This document shows, one piece after another, positions 22,932 to 34,847 of a DNA stretch of 64,000 nt. The stretch spans positions 69,379,001-69,443,000 of the forward strand of contig NC_080586.1 in the NCBI RefSeq assembly GCF_029962835.1, read 5' to 3'. Source of the stretch: Magnolia sinica. Its lineage: Eukaryota; Streptophyta; Magnoliopsida; Magnoliales; Magnoliaceae. The position numbers and the translations under genes were made by a program. Position 1 is the first letter of the stretch. The number at the start of each line of letters is the position of its first letter. The notes beneath the pieces are model-generated. The model was not told the DNA's origin. It did no database searches and was given only the letters and a program-made list of their open reading frames with translations.

Positions 22932-23469
22932 GGAAACGGATTGGCTACGCCCCCTGCCACTAGCCTGGTGGCTAGTGGTCGGTGCTCTGCGGGCCCACTA
23001 TGAAGTATGTATTTTATCCATGCCGTTCATCCATTTTTACATATCATTTTAGGGTTTGACCCCAAAAATGAGAGGGATATAAATCTCAGGTGGATTGGCT
23101 ATCCATAGGAAAACAATAGTGATTGGCTATCCACCATTAAAATCCTCCAAAGGCCCGTTGTATTGTTTATTTGACATCCAATCTGTTGATTAGGTCATAG
23201 GGACCTAGATGAAGGGAAAAAACAAAGATCAGCTTGATCCAAAACTTTTATGCCCCAAAAACTTTTTAATGGTCTAAGTTCAATCGACACTGTTTCATGT
23301 AATGTGGTCCATTTGAGATTGGAATATATCTCATTTTTGGGCTCATATCATAAAATGATCTAGAAAATTAGATGGACGGCATGGATGAACCACATACATC
23401 ATGGAGGGGCCCACAGAGCACCGACTATTAGCCATTGGCTAGTGGCAGGGGAGTAGCGAATCCGTTTCC
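22932..23469. mobile_element. MULE-like MITE, family D, with 9-bp target duplication
   Basis: Ends GGAAACGGATTGGCTAC and the complement of GTAGCGAATCCGTTTCC. Flanked by ATATTTTTA (22923-22931) and ATATTTTGA (23470-23478), 8 of 9 bases equal; a 9-bp duplication is the hallmark of Mutator-like elements. Next to the ends is a short hairpin CCACTAGCC...GGCTAGTGG. No transposase. Confidence 0.75.
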
Positions 23470-24141
23470 ATATTTTGATGCTTCTAAACTGTATCTCCAT
23501 CTAATACAGGAGATGCTACAGTGATGCCTGCGGTTCACCTGACAAGGTGATTTGCAAATCGCATCTGTCCATATGGAGGGCCCTAGCATGGATGGTTTAT
23601 GTGTCAAAACACATTTATTAGACAATCTGTCCGTCTGATTTGTGGCCATTAAAGCGACGGTGTAAAACAAAAAGAAGAAGAAGAAGAAGAAGTTAACGGT
23701 TAAAAATACAGTCGAATAAACTGTAGAGAAAGTAGTGGATAGGATTCCCTACCATGCAAGCCATCAGTCTAGTTTAGAATATTGGTGCATCTGATTGATA
23801 GTATGCATGACCATGACAGGTGTTATGTGGAGAGATGGCTCTACCAATTCCAGTTCTTCCGGCTCTGCCGTATCATCTCCGAACATGGAAAGTGATGAAG
23901 TGACACGTGGGTCGTCCAGATGGTTCCAGTTCTTCAAAGGATAAAGCCATACTTACGTGGCTAAGATGCTTCGTTAATGGTTTTGCCCAAAAGTCATCGA
24001 TTCAAAGGAACAGCACGTCGCGTATAATAATAAAAATATATAAAGTTATATAAGATAATAAAGAGAATGATATAAATACTCGAAAGATATCCAACAACAA
24101 TATACTACAACGTCCTTTTCTCTAAGACGTGAGGTAAGATG

Positions 24142-24530
24142 GACGCGGATTGCATCCCTCCCCCTCCCCCGGGCGGGGCTCTGGAGGGCCCACCGTGATA
24201 TAAGTGTTTTATCCACGCGATTCAACGCTTTTGTGGTATCATTTTAAGATATGAATCAAAAATTGAGGAAGGTACAAAGCTTAAGTAGACCACAAAGTGG
24301 GGATTGAACGTCCACCATTAAAAACTTATTGGGAGCTTGAGAAGTTACGGATCAAGCTGATAAATGTGTTTTAACTTCATTCACGTCTACATGACCTTAT
24401 GCATAGGTTGAATGGTAAAAATAAAATTTTTTTTTAAAAAAAACATCTAGTTAGACCTTAGAAAGGTTTCTTCGTTGGGTGTCATTACCAGTGCAGCTTC
24501 CTTTGGTGTGGTCCGCAAATACACCATGCA
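24142..24530. mobile_element. family B foldback element, truncated
   Basis: Left end ACGCGGATTGCATCC, then CCGGGCGGGGCTCTGGAGGG and the usual arms, but no matching right end before the poly(A) region of gene 2. A copy lies at about 45936-46310. Confidence 0.5.
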
Positions 24531-24610
24531 TAAGTTCTTTTTAAATTTCTTTATTAATATTTCGTAACATTACAAAGAAATGAAAATCACCCAACTAATG
24601 ATCGTGGCCG

Positions 24611-24616
24611 TTTATT
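24611..24616 (-). terminator. gene 2 poly(A) signal
   Basis: AATAAA on the minus strand about 75 bases after the stop codon, in the same GTGAATAAAC context as gene 1. A second AATAAA follows near 24550. Confidence 0.55.
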
Positions 24617-24690
24617 CACAACTGTATGGCGTAGATATATTGTAGAAACATATGATCACATATCTATACTAAAATAATTATCAGGACCGT

Positions 24691-26001
24691 CTAGACGTTG
24701 GATGTGAAGTTGAAGTTGGCACATGTGGTTTGCCTGAAGAGAAGTGAGGAGGTGAACCCTAGTCTTGAAGTAGCTAGATCAAATTGTAGAAGATTATCCT
24801 CCAACTGATAGCCTCCGATCACGATCGACGTTCTAGGGTTAGACCCACCATCAACAAATGCCAGGCATACCACGTCATCATTCACATACACCATCGAATT
24901 CGCCCCAAAGATTCTCCAGTAGACATTCTCGCTCTGCAAGACAAGATCGACCCACGGAACGGCAGGCCCTACTCGTGTACTTCCGATCCCCTTTGAGCTG
25001 AAGCACACGTCAAAAGGCGCCACCGGTGCCGCTCGAGTGATATTCCTGGATGTGGCCTCTCTAATGAAAGCCTCAGAGAAAGCCTTGTAGATGGACGTCT
25101 CCAGAGTTGTGTAAGGATTGACGGTGCTGATTTTCGTTCCACCAAAGCCATTGTTATCAATGGACAGCAAGGATGCATTTAACGGGACACGCTTTTCACT
25201 GATCTTGATCGATTTCACACCGATGAAGTACTCATACGACGGCTCTCCCTGCGTAGAGACTCCAGCAGTGCTTACAGGGTTGGTGAGGAGAGGAGTGTAG
25301 ATAAGTGAGTTGGAGAGTTCCTTGTTAAGAAGAAAAACATAAGGTCCATCACCGAAGAATATCACACCGTTGGATGTCGTCGATGATGAAAGACAGATGG
25401 CGAATTTCCGATGGAAGCTAAATGCAGATGCGAACTGAGACGGGAATGCAATAGGCGTCCTTCCAAGGCCAGCTATTCCTTTAGCACCATTAGCGAGGCC
25501 CTGTAAGAGAAATGTGGATCCACAAGTGAAAAGGAAGCGTGGAACGGTGACGACAGTGCCTGGGTTCGAACCATCTGTCGATTGGAGGGATAGAACATCT
25601 TGGGCAAGCTCTCCGCTTGTGCTCGTGCTTATGAATGGGTTCCCTGGGAAGAGGCCACATGTGTTGTTGTTGCAACCTGGCTTAGGGATAGAGAAGCACT
25701 CACCACATGAAGTAGATTTGGCTAGCGAGCATTGGGCGGAACGGCAACGGGCTGGGAGATAAGAGGACGACACGTAGCCCGAATCGCAATCGACCCATAG
25801 GAATCGTCCCCCAAGATCGATGACTAGGTTTACGGACACAAGTGGGGTTCTTTGGTTGAGCTGGGTTACGTACTGAAGGGTCGCAGCATCTTTTGCTACT
25901 GGAAGGATGAGGGCGTGCGGGCGGAACGATTGCTGGCCGTAGGATTGAGATATGAGAAGGAGAAAGAGAAGGAAATGAAGAGAAGGGGTAGAAGAAGCCA
26001 T
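24691..26001 (-). CDS. EDGP/basic 7S globulin-like secreted glycosidase inhibitor, gene 2
   Basis: Single exon, 436 residues. The ATG at 26001 lies 65 bases downstream of the TATA box; the open frame continues further upstream only through a non-ATG codon beyond the TATA box, so this start is firm. Signal peptide 1-23 (LLFLLLISQSYGQ). Twelve cysteines (72, 86, 91, 99, 102, 110, 115, 160, 203, 333, 379, 427), the full complement for six disulfides known in EDGP. IDLGGRFLWVDC replaces the DTGS active-site loop and STVNPYTTLE the second one, so it is predicted inactive as a protease and active, if at all, as an inhibitor of cell-wall glycosidases. N-glycosylation sites N112, N275, N320, N431. 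Nearly the same protein as gene 5. A MITE sits in its upstream promoter. Confidence 0.94.
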   Translation of the reverse strand: MASSTPSLHFLLFLLLISQSYGQQSFRPHALILPVAKDAATLQYVTQLNQRTPLVSVNLVIDLGGRFLWVDCDSGYVSSSYLPARCRSAQCSLAKSTSCGECFSIPKPGCNNNTCGLFPGNPFISTSTSGELAQDVLSLQSTDGSNPGTVVTVPRFLFTCGSTFLLQGLANGAKGIAGLGRTPIAFPSQFASAFSFHRKFAICLSSSTTSNGVIFFGDGPYVFLLNKELSNSLIYTPLLTNPVSTAGVSTQGEPSYEYFIGVKSIKISEKRVPLNASLLSIDNNGFGGTKISTVNPYTTLETSIYKAFSEAFIREATSRNITRAAPVAPFDVCFSSKGIGSTRVGPAVPWVDLVLQSENVYWRIFGANSMVYVNDDVVCLAFVDGGSNPRTSIVIGGYQLEDNLLQFDLATSRLGFTSSLLFRQTTCANFNFTSNV

Positions 26002-26065
26002 GGAAGGAAATACAATGGCTCGGAGGGAGGGTAAATGGTGTAGGAAGATGTGGTGTGCACCACTC

Positions 26066-26075
26066 CTTTTTATAG
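26066..26075 (-). promoter_or_regulatory. gene 2 TATA box
   Basis: CTATAAAAAG on the minus strand, 65 bases upstream of the ATG. Only about 105 bases of original promoter separate it from an inserted MITE. Confidence 0.75.
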
Positions 26076-26180
26076 TCGCATTTTGGCTCAACGGACGGAC
26101 GCGGATTGCCTTCGCCCCCGGTAAGGGTTTTTTTTAGTCGGAAGCTGTGTGGGGCATGCGGAGATGCCTTTGACAAAACC

Positions 26181-26945
26181 GGAAGCGGATTGGCTGATGT
26201 ACCTATAGCTGTTTTATTAACGTCAGCAAATTCTGTGGCTCTGACGATGATGAGATATGTATTATCCAAACTGTTCATCCATTTGGTGAGCTCGTCTTAA
26301 GGCTTGAGACGAAAAATAAGGCAGATCTAACTTTCAAGTGGACCACAATGCAAAAACCAGCGGAGGATTGAACATCTACCATTGAAACCCTTTTTGGGGG
26401 TCATAAAAGTTTTGGATCAATATTAAATTTGTTTTTCCTCTTCATTCAGGTCTTTGTGACCTTATGAACCGATTGGATGGTAAATAAACATTACCGTGGG
26501 CCTTAAAAAATTTTAAGGGTGAAAATCATTATCTCCACTGCTGTTTATGGTGTGGTCCATAAAAGTTTTGGATCAATATTAAATTTGTTTTTCCTCTTCA
26601 TTCAGGTCTTTGTGACCTTATGAACCGATTGGATGGTAAATAAACATTACGGGGGGCCTTAAAAATTTTAAGGGTGAAAATCCTTATCTCCACTGCTATT
26701 TATGGTGTGGTCCAGATGATCTTTGGATATGATTCATTTTTAAAATAATATTCTAAAATGATCTCTAAAAATAGATGAACGGTGTAGATATAATAAATAC
26801 ATCATTGTGGGGGCCATGTAACTTTGATCTCCTTTGAACCGTTCGTACAACTCGGAGCTCGAGGAGCGCCAGTGCTCGTCTTCGCACGACACGTACCTAC
26901 AGCAGCTATATAGCTGATGTGTGGCACATCAGCTAATCCGCTTCC
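26181..26945. mobile_element. family A MULE-like MITE in gene 2 promoter, with target duplication
   Basis: Ends GGAAGCGGATTGGCTGATGT and ACATCAGCTAATCCGCTTCC are near-perfect inverted repeats. Flanked by GACAAAACC (26172-26180) and GACAAAGCC (26946-26954); the duplicate segment upstream of gene 5 keeps the empty site GACAAATCC once (49674-49682). So the insertion is 765 bp with a 9-bp duplication, after the split of the two blocks. Inside, a ~160-base piece (TTTTGGATCAATATTAAAT...) is tandemly doubled. Confidence 0.85.
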
Positions 26946-27093
26946 GACAAAGCCACTCTGAGATCTAAAACTCATGTTGGCCTTACTACACGATACGGTG
27001 GGAACGAAACGTGCACCGTTGAAACTTTTCTGGAGTCTACCGGCTGCTGCTAACGGAGAGCTACGGCGGTCTTTGCCAGCTTGCCGAGGGAAC

Positions 27094-27626
27094 GGAAGCG
27101 GATTGCGTCCTACACACGCCCGGACGATGATTCGTCTGGGCAGGGCTCTGTGGGTCCATAGTGACGTAATAATTTTATCCACGCCTTTAATACCTTTTCC
27201 CAGGTCATTTTAAGATGTGATCTTAAAAATGAGGCAGGTCCAAAATATCAGTGGGCCACACCAAAGGAAGCAACGGTGATACTAGCACTCACCATTGAAA
27301 CCTTTCTAGGGGCCACCGCGATGTTTTATTTTTACCATCCAACCTATTAATAAGGTCAAATTGACCAGGAATAATTTATATATATATATATATATATTAG
27401 CTTGATCCGAATCCTCTACGGCTTTCAAGAACTTTTTAACGGTGAGAGTTCAATTCTTATTTTGTGGTTCACTTAAAATCTCATTATATCTCATTTTTTG
27501 TTTCATAACTAAAATTATCTTCAAATATGGATGGACAGCGTAGATTAGACCCTCACATGAAGATGCCCCCAAGATCCCTGTCTGGACGGAATAGTGTACA
27601 GGCGGGGTTGGACGCAATCCGCTTCC
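27094..27626. mobile_element. MULE-like MITE, family B
   Basis: GGAAGCGGATTGCGTCC (left) pairs with GGACGCAATCCGCTTCC (right), followed inwards by CGCCCGGACGAT against the partner near 27585. Paralogous copies at 39753-40290 and 50652-51179. The block next to pseudogene 4 has an apparently empty site near 44300. Confidence 0.75.
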
Positions 27627-27649
27627 GGAAACTACAGGCGGCCTTCAAG

Positions 27650-28770
27650 TTTGAATCTGACCATTGACCATGTAGTTTTTGGACGCGTACTGAGTAACCC
27701 AGTAAGCGATAGCATGCTGATTTATTTATGCGGAGCCTACCATGATGTATGAATCTTATCTACACTGTTCACACGTGTTTTCAGCTCATTTTAAGGCATG
27801 GGTCCAAAAATAGAAGCATATCCAAAGCTAAAGTGGACCACGCCACTCCTTAAAACCTTCCTAGAGCGCACATTGATGTTTACTTGTCCTCCAACCGATC
27901 CATGAACGCGGATTCCGTACCGAGAAACTATGCATGCTATAAAGTAAACTTGGCCCTGTGATGTATATCTTATCCATGCCGTCTATTCATTTCTCCAGCT
28001 CATTGTAAGGCATGAGCTCTTAATTGAAGCATATTCAAAGTTCAAGTGGACCACACCACAGGAAACAGTGGGAATTGAACGACTACGGTTGAAAACTTCT
28101 TACGGGCAGAGAAGTTTTGGATGAAGCTGATAATTGTATTTTCCCTTCATCCATGGTTGCGTAGCTTTATGAACGGGTTGGATCACAAATAAATAGTACT
28201 GTGGGGCTTTGGAAGGGCCCAATGATGGACGTCATTATCCCTGCCTTTTCTTGTAGTTTGGTCCACCTGTGCTTTCAGCATGCTTCAAATTTGGGTCATC
28301 CCTCAAATGAGCTGTAAAACCGGATGGACGGAGTGGATAAGACATACATTACGGTGCGGCCCATATAGTTTACTTCGCAGGCAATCCACATCCCTTGTTC
28401 ATGAGGTCAGGCACACATGGACGCGGTGTTCCGTAGGCCCCACAATAATGTATGTATTTTATACACGTAATCCATCCCTTTGCCAGCTCATTTCATTGTA
28501 TGAGTAAAACATGAGTTGTAGATCCAAATCTCAGCTGGATCACACCACAGGGTAACTGTGGAATTGACTTTCAATACCACTTTGTTAGCAGGAGATTTGG
28601 ATCTGCTCATCCCATAAAATGATCTGGCAAAAGGATGGACCCCGTGGATAAAACACATACATCATGGTGTGGCCATATGGCACCGTCCAACGGCGATGTG
28701 GCAAAAGTATGGATGTCATCACAGGCGTCTTAATGCAATCCGCGTCCCAAGGAGTGGAAGAAGGAAAAAC
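27650..28770. mobile_element. cluster of foldback elements and halves
   Basis: Three units: a half element (about 27680-27903), a fuller one starting AACGCGGATTCCGTACC (27904) and ending near GCAGGCAATCCACATCC (28395), and a third (about 28410-28760) ending GCAATCCGCGTCCC. Arms of the common GTGGGCCCACAATAATGTATG type. The same series recurs at 40300-41040 (partly) and 51180-52220. Confidence 0.55.
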
Positions 28771-29578
28771 ACAAGAAATTTTTATCAAAATAGCTCTAAG
28801 GTATGTTGGTTGCAAGTTCCGAGAGAATAGCCTCATCTTTTTATTTCTTTTTTTTCCCTCACAACTTTTAGTTGTTTACGCTGTCCAAAATACAACTTGC
28901 CTTTGGGAGTTGTGCGTGTAAATACTTTTACTTACTAAAGAAGCTTTGAAGCGCAGATTTCAATGCACGACAGTGGCCCTTTCACCTCCATTACGTGAAA
29001 ATGACCAAATTCCATGGCTATAAAATATTCTGTAGTCAAGAATGAAATTTTGTAGCTCGAAATTACCTGATAGTTTTTGTCAATTTGGATGAGTAGCTGA
29101 ATAAAAGTTTCGACAAAGAAATAATTCAAGCTTCAGAACTGTCACTTTTCGATATCCTAGAGGTGACTGTCGATTGGCCAAAGCCGCCAATCTGAGATGT
29201 ATATTCAACCACATTGAGTCGTCTTTTTAGGCTGTAATTTTGTTAACAATCAATGGCCTAAGGCCGTCGAATATTACTTGTTTATTTAAAAAAAATAACA
29301 ATTGATTTTGTTGAATTTGGAGCCTCAACGTTATGGCTACACTCATAGACATGATAAATACATTTTATATCATCTAAAATTATCATAATTCACCATACAC
29401 ATGACAATCACATTTTATATATTGTATAATCACTACAATCCACCTTTTTTTTTTTCCACTTTCAAATCAAATAAAATATAATATAATTAAAGTATATCCA
29501 ATTATAAAAGTTTTTTCTTTTTTCTTACACAGACATACAGAAATGACACAAACTCGTACATTAAATGTAATATAAAGG
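28771..29578. other. block I right flank, no gene
   Basis: About 28850-29180 is homologous to 52310-52690 (TTTGGGAGTTGTGCGTG / TTTCGGAGTTGTGCATAC; CACTTTTCGATATCCTAGAGG / CACTTTTCGATATCTTAGAGG), so the duplicated unit extends this far. The rest is AT-rich. Confidence 0.55.
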
Positions 29579-30174
29579 TATAACACCCCATCCTTTCAGT
29601 ACTCGGGTGTCACCGAGTAACCCTGCTTAGTGAGAGTACGAGCCTAGCTTAAGCAAACGTTCATGTACATTCTATTCAAAATCCGACCGTTGAAAAACAG
29701 TTCCCACCTATATATCAGGTTGTCCATCCATTATTCTTCGAGACGATCCATCACATCATCAGCACGACTCATCGTTAGGACTTCGATCACCTCGATAGAT
29801 GAATTGAACCACCCAGTAATATATTTAATAATATATTAATTTTTATTATTTATTATATTATAAATTTTACACAAACACAGGCCATAAAAATTATAGATGT
29901 ATCTTGATAATTCAATTATTAATTAAATAATGTATGAAAATGTATTGTAATAAAGTGATATGTATGTACTTAATGTATGTAAAATATTATGAAAATAATA
30001 TTATAATAAATAAAAATAATGAATGATAACTTTACAACATATAATTGAATTATAAATATTAGTGTACTATTAAATATCTTTTATAAACACGTATATAAAA
30101 TTTATTAGATATTTTAATAAAGTTGTATATTATTTAACAATGCAATTTTACATATGGTGTTATACAATTTTCAA

Positions 30175-30175
<1 letters not shown>

Positions 30176-30222
<47 letters not shown>
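30176..30222. repeat. (TA)n microsatellite
   Basis: Over 20 uninterrupted TA units inside the LTR. Confidence 0.95.
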
Positions 30223-30225
<3 letters not shown>

Positions 30226-31318
30226 GTATGTTAATATTAAAATTATAATTATATAGATGTAAATTGTTTTAATCAATGTAACTATAAGTAATGTACAATA
30301 ATAATAAATTTTATATTATTTAGCTAGTAATAATGATGGAAGCCTCACAAATGGCCCATTAGGATCCTTTAACCGTTGACGTTCAATCTTAGGGTGATCC
30401 TACCCTCAGATCAATGGGAAACCACCGTTAGAGCTAGGAATCAGCTTGCATGGCCCACCTGGACATTGGATTTGCCCTATCTTTGGTAAAGGCTTATGGC
30501 AGGGCCCACCAAATAGAATGGACGGTGTGGATTTATCACAAACATCACGGTGGACCCCACTTAGCAGGGTGCGTGTACACGGATGGTGCACACCCATTGT
30601 GCACCAGACGGGTCAGGCCGGTCAGCGTGAGCTGACTCGTGCTTCTCCAAAAATGGAGAGTTTTTCTCTCTCCCTCTGTTTTACCAACGACGGACGGACG
30701 TCCGTTTTCTTTATCAGTGGCCCACCATCGTCATCCTCCCGGAAGATCCAAACCGTCCATCGTGTTCAGGACTTGGGCCCCACCAAAATAAAGCTATTTC
30801 ATATGTAGGAGTGCACGTGTGTGGACACAATCTCCGGCGCAAACCGGTCCTACAAACACATTGTTTCTGAAAACGGAAACTGCTTCATTGCCAGCTTGGC
30901 AATCCGCGTGCGTGGGAATCCTCTGATCTCGTCCCTTCATTTTCAAGAAATACCAACCATTTATACCTCATCATTAGGTCTTTATAAAGGAAAACGAAAA
31001 GAAAATCCAAAAGAAAACGACTGTTTTCCTCCGTCCGAACCCACCACCCACACGTCCATTAAGCTTCGCTCTTCTCTTCCTCCAAGCTTCCTGAGACATT
31101 TTAGAGTCCTCCAGAAACATTACCTTGGAGAAATATCAACCCAGTTCTGATCCGCCATGAATGGCAGATCGTCATCCTCGGTCAAGCACACCGAGTCTGT
31201 CTGAATTAACGCCACTGTTGGATGTTTCTAGCAGCATCAGGAGGAAAGAAGAAGAAAGAAAGAAGAAAAATGAAGAGAAGACAGAGAGAGGGAGATGGGT
31301 CGCCGGTCGAATCTGCGT

Positions 31319-32555
31319 TGTTGCAAAATATTGATTTTATAAATATATATTTTAAAGTAAAAAAAATAAATAATATATAAAAGTGTTTGAAAAACACCTT
31401 TTTGTGGGTTTTTGGGAATAGTCTCACATTGGAAAAAGCAGAGAAGAAAAAGTGGTTTAAATGAAAGTGTTGGAGTACTATAATATTTGCTTACCCAGTC
31501 TGTTGACCATGAGACTTGTGCACTAGAACACCCGTGCTCGGGCTCTGGCTCAGGCTCAGGCACGGTCATGGGCTCAGTGTAAGGATGTAGGCATGTGAGG
31601 CGGTGTGACTGTAGAGGCGCTAGTGGCGCACTTTGCACTTCGCAGGTCCACATTGTGTCGCAGAGGGTCGGTCCTTCGTGACCTTGAGCGAACCAGAGTG
31701 AGACGGGTGTGAGTCGCGGTGCGAGTAAGTGACTAAGGCAGATGGGTAGATGGAGAGGAGACTAGAGGACTGAATGAGAGTCCTCTAGTATATATATAGA
31801 GAGCTGAAAAAAGAGCTGTTGCAGAAGATCTATAATAGTTGTGTCATTAGTGCAGGGTCCAGCAGTAACTGCTACATGGCTAGCCCAACAACTAGAAAAC
31901 AGCTAGCTGCTATCTCACAACAGTCAACATGCAGCAGTTTAATGGCCCATACACAACAGTTAGAAAACGGCCATAAAATGGCTGGTTTTCTCCAACAGTT
32001 AGAAAACGGTCATGAGATTTAATTCTCTGGACCATAACCTCCAGCCACCATAGCTTATAAAAGGAGGACCTGGATGGGTTTTCAATCCATCTCTCAACTC
32101 ACTCCATCAAACTCATACGAACTGAAACAGCCCTCTACTCCTCTCCTATACTCCCGCAAGACAGCAAGGGTTCAACCCTTTGCTTGAAGAACAGACTAAA
32201 GGTGTGGTCTAGATCGGTTCCACTGAACCAGTGGCTGAAGATTTGACCAGTGCAGTGGTCTAAATCACATAAATTTTTTCTCTTTCTTTCTTCTGGGATT
32301 TTTTCGAATGAGTGTAACAGAGTTCCAATAAGTGGGCCTTCGTGTTTGCTAAACGCAAACCCACACCAGGCTCGTCGTATCCTAGAAGCGGTTTGCCTAT
32401 AACCTATCAGCATACTCAATTCACTTGAGTAGGCGCAAATAACGCTTTAAGGACAGCGTTTCAGACGTGCTTCAGCCTGTCCATATTTCAGATTAATTTA
32501 CATTTTTTGGATTCCATATTTTACAGAAAAAATATTATTCTGTAAATTTTCAACA
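31319..32555 (+). repeat. copia solo LTR nested in the gypsy LTR
   Basis: Starts TGTTGC and ends CAACA; same family as 59023-60396 and 15878-16996 in the opposite orientation. Flanks TGCGT (31314-31318) and TGTGT (32556-32560), 4 of 5 bases equal, probably an aged target duplication. Promoter TATA CTTATAAAAGG near 32054-32064. No internal copia sequence remains. Confidence 0.8.
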
Positions 32556-34847
32556 TGTGTCGGGTCGGGTAAATCCCGACCGACTGAGTCTCAGGGTCGG
32601 TTGGGCCCAAATAAGCTATTCGCTGCAGCTGGCTTGAGTGGGGAGAGAGAAGATGGGTGCTTAGTCGAACCGAGGCAACAAGGTGAGTCCGTGTTTTCCT
32701 TCTAGATTGAAATTCTTCCAATTTAAAATTTATCATTTCTGTCATTTATATTAATATTAGGATATTAGGAATGAATGAATTATCATTGTTAATATCATTT
32801 TAGGATTTTTAAATTAGATATGGTTAACCATTAATAATTGTCCATACTTATATTAATTAATATATATATATATATGTATATATATAAATTATTACCATTT
32901 TTAAAATATTAGTATTTTATTCGTCATTCTTAAGATATTATTATTAATGTTAGGGCATACTATTTATGTTCATCACAATGATTATTAGGGTCACATTAAC
33001 TAATATTAAGTATTTCGTTAATGTTAAAAATTGTTTTGAAAATTATAAGTATCATTATTCATCGTGAGCATTATTAGATAAATCAATATAATACTAGCCA
33101 TTGTAATATTCCTAAAATTAATAACTAATTCATTTTATAAATTTTATTCATCAATTATTCCCATTAACAATATCATTAATGGCCACACAAATTAGGATCC
33201 AAATTTAATAATCAAAATCCTAGAATCTAAGCGCCAAACTAAACTTTAAGATAAAACCCTAACCCTACATCAAAAACCCTAAAGATAGATAACTAAAATC
33301 TTAGGCTAAGATCTTAAACCTAGGTAGTGCGCAAGACTTGGATCTAATTATACAAGCTCATGTTTGTGGTAGGATCCGATTCTAAGAGCGCAGGCACTTA
33401 GCGACACTGAGAGGTGATTCAGTTCATCAAGTAATGATTTTTTCCCCTTGAGCTTTCCATTTTTCCATTAGCTTAAGTTATAGTTTTATTTTAATTTATA
33501 AATGATATCTCCATTCTATAACCACATGTGTTAATTGTTGGAATTGAGTTGCCACATCACATGCTTAATGTTTATCCTGTATATTTAATTTATGATATTG
33601 GATTACTTATGGATTACTTCTGTAATTTAAACTAGTACATTAGTGGGAAACCCCCACTTATAAATGTACTCCCATACTTGGGATGTAACTCGATTGATGA
33701 TGATTGCAATGGACCTTCGACCTAGTGGTTATTGAGTGGTGGTCTAGATGGATCATGAATGTGGGCCTACCATCCACGGTTGTTGCATCTAAGTGATTTT
33801 CAAGAATGGTCTTTTGTCACATAGTTTTGATACTTGCCCTATGTGGCTTATTTTGATATTTGCCCTATGTGATTTCTTTTGATATTGGACCTACGTGGCT
33901 TTGTTTTGGTATTTTTCCTATACGGGTTCGATGTTTTATAATGTGCAACCATGCAATGGTAAGCCTCATATACTGTAATATGATTATCCACTAGTCGACG
34001 GGTTTCCATTAAACATCTTAAGATGGTAGTATCATGAGTCGGGGATGGTGGTATGGGACCTATGCCCGAGCTGTCGCCCTACATTGGTGACAAGCCCCCG
34101 TAGTGACCTTTGAGCTTATTTAAATTGGCTAGTTGTAACTGGACTAATAACGAGTTGGCTAATCATGCATACATGGCATAGACCGGTATCTATTTCTATC
34201 GTACGTATGTACGTATTTGTCCGACTGAATGCTTTTCCCATGTCGATGATTGCATGGGTGACGAGCCCACTGTCCGCACGGATGAGCATCTCTAAGGTGA
34301 TAATTGCATTCATGTGTCTATGGATATAATAAGATCTGCATCATGTATTGTTTTATATACTTTGCTTTATAACTATGTTTACCTAATGCGGTGGTGTGTA
34401 ATCTTGAAGGAAATTCACACTGAGTTGGTCACTCATCCATCAAATATACAACCGTATAGGTAGTACATGTGGCTTAAGTGATATGCAGGTTTAGACTAAT
34501 GAGGAGTCGTTATGATGGTCAAGGATGCATGGTTGTACCCGTCAAGGAAGCTGCGCAATCTTGTGGCTTTCATTTATATATTTTCTTTTATATTTCTCAT
34601 ATATGTAAATCTTGTAATTGTTAATGTATAAACATTGGTTTGTATAAGTCGTTATAGGCAACCTCTTGTATATTTTAAATGTAATTACAATTTTTCCTTA
34701 TGTTGACTTGTCTATTCTACGCTAAACTGCTAACTCTGAAAGATAAAGAAAAAAAAGCATGAAATTTGGTTATTTATAGGTTAACACTTGGATTTTTGGA
34801 AAACGAGTCATATACTTGGGTCCTGAAAACAGGGGCGTTATAAAAGG

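Larger units (their letters stand above)
22588..24545. repeat. segmental duplication, block I left flank (copy at 44372-46333)
   Basis: Starts AAGCATCTGCACGGTCTTGA and stays collinear and nearly identical with 44372-46333: the same MITE, the same GAA microsatellite (about 23670-23690) and the same ends. It lies downstream of gene 2, and its partner lies downstream of gene 5, so gene and flank were duplicated as one unit. No gene seen outside the gene itself. Confidence 0.85.
29579..34842 (+). repeat. gypsy-type solo LTR with nested copia LTR, target duplication AAAGG
   Basis: Ends TATAACACCC and GGGCGTTATA are inverted; the flanks are AAAGG on both sides (29574-29578 and 34843-34847), a perfect 5-bp target duplication. 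Removing the nested copia LTR leaves about 4.0 kb. A TATA-like TTTATAAAG lies near 30978-30986. The 3' part holds LTR motifs shared with the first gypsy LTR (GATGGTGGTATGGGACC, CACTGAGTTGGTCACTCA). No gag or pol inside, so this is a solo LTR left by recombination between the two ends of a full element. Confidence 0.82.

Noticed and set aside
26002-26091. N-terminal extension of genes 2 and 5 (also 49478-49567)
   Set aside because: The frame there begins at a non-ATG codon and crosses the TATA box.
31206-31653. Minus-strand frames of 73 and 138 codons
   Set aside because: Antisense of LTR sequence, low-complexity composition.
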